From assembly GCA_903879825.1 (NCBI GenBank), contig CAIRND010000260.1:1-13170 (forward strand): DNA of 13,170 nucleotides, in the 5' to 3' direction. This document shows positions 13,070-13,170 of the stretch, piece after piece. A model generated the notes under the pieces. That model made no database searches and had not been told where the DNA came from. It saw only the letters and a list, made by a program, of their open reading frames with translations. The number at the start of each line of letters is the position of its first letter. Position 1 is the first letter of the stretch. A program made the translations under genes and the position numbers. This DNA comes from an uncultured Geobacteraceae bacterium. GTDB lineage: Bacteria; Desulfobacterota; Desulfuromonadia; Geobacterales; Pseudopelobacteraceae.

Positions 13070-13170
13070 ATGGATATAAAGACCGTTCAAAAAGCCGTAC
13101 ATACCGCAGTTGCAGGTTTGTTTTTACTCTTGTTTTTTTGGCCAGTTCCCACAGCTGCGGAACCATCCGA
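13070..13170 (+). CDS. Start of an exported protein (truncated by the window)
   Basis: Only 33 codons are visible. ATG 13070 has GTGAGG eight bases upstream. Residues 1-29 form a secretory signal: charged start (MDIKTVQKAVH), hydrophobic core (AGLFLLLFFWPV) and PTAAE, a probable signal-peptidase I site after Ala-Ala. It may be an envelope or efflux component, but too little is seen to name it. It is divergent from the nitroreductase gene. Confidence 0.6.
   Translation, partial: MDIKTVQKAVHTAVAGLFLLLFFWPVPTAAEPS

Noticed and set aside
1..13170. CRISPR array, rRNA genes or insertion sequence
   Set aside because: No regularly spaced repeats, rRNA sequence or transposase frame was found on either strand.

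Overview
The window looks like the right-hand end of a mobile genomic island joined to a chromosomal arsenic-resistance region. The host is probably a Desulfuromonadota/Geobacter-like delta-proteobacterium. This rests on the ars gene set (Acr3, ArsA, ArsD and a small AhpD-like protein), an FeS-nitroreductase, a good sigma-54-type promoter candidate and two long intergenic inverted repeats of kinds common in such genomes. It is an inference from gene content, not proven.

Region 1 (1-5228) is the island. Its best boundary evidence is a 45-nt 3' fragment of a tRNA-Arg(CCG) gene at 5184-5228. The fragment runs from the anticodon loop to CCA, is followed by a strong terminator, and has no matching 5' half: the displaced end expected when an element inserts into a tRNA gene. 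The element should therefore extend left, out of the window, to an intact tRNA-Arg. The island carries: a 137-aa protein with two copies of a sigma-70 region 4.2-like segment (53-466); a broken gamma-glutamylcyclotransferase gene (482-799); a short orphan ORF (818-1021); a leftward cassette (2261-975) with an excisionase/AlpA-like HTH protein, a 24-aa mini-ORF, a DUF7673-like zinc protein and a 79-aa protein; a divergent XRE-family regulator (2385-3146) in a phage-like switch arrangement; and an AbiEi/AbiEii type IV toxin-antitoxin pair (3498-5026). The AbiE promoter is covered by a near-perfect 46-bp palindrome. No integrase is seen in the window.

Region 2 (5229-6981) holds the tRNA terminator, a leftward gene for a 409-aa lipoprotein of unknown function, and about 350 bases with no gene up to the ars promoter.

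Region 3 (6945-11367) is a rightward arsenic operon: arsR, arsC (thioredoxin-coupled type), acr3, a palindromic intergenic repeat, arsA (double ATPase), arsD and a small CxxC AhpD-like protein. ArsC reduces arsenate to arsenite, ArsD should hand arsenite to ArsA, ArsA should energise export through Acr3, and ArsR senses arsenite. The arsR promoter places the start site so close to the ATG that the transcript is probably leaderless.

Region 4 (11368-13170) has a 125-bp inverted repeat, then leftward genes for an FmdB-type zinc-ribbon protein and a ferredoxin-nitroreductase fusion. It ends with the start of a rightward exported protein behind a candidate sigma-54 promoter.
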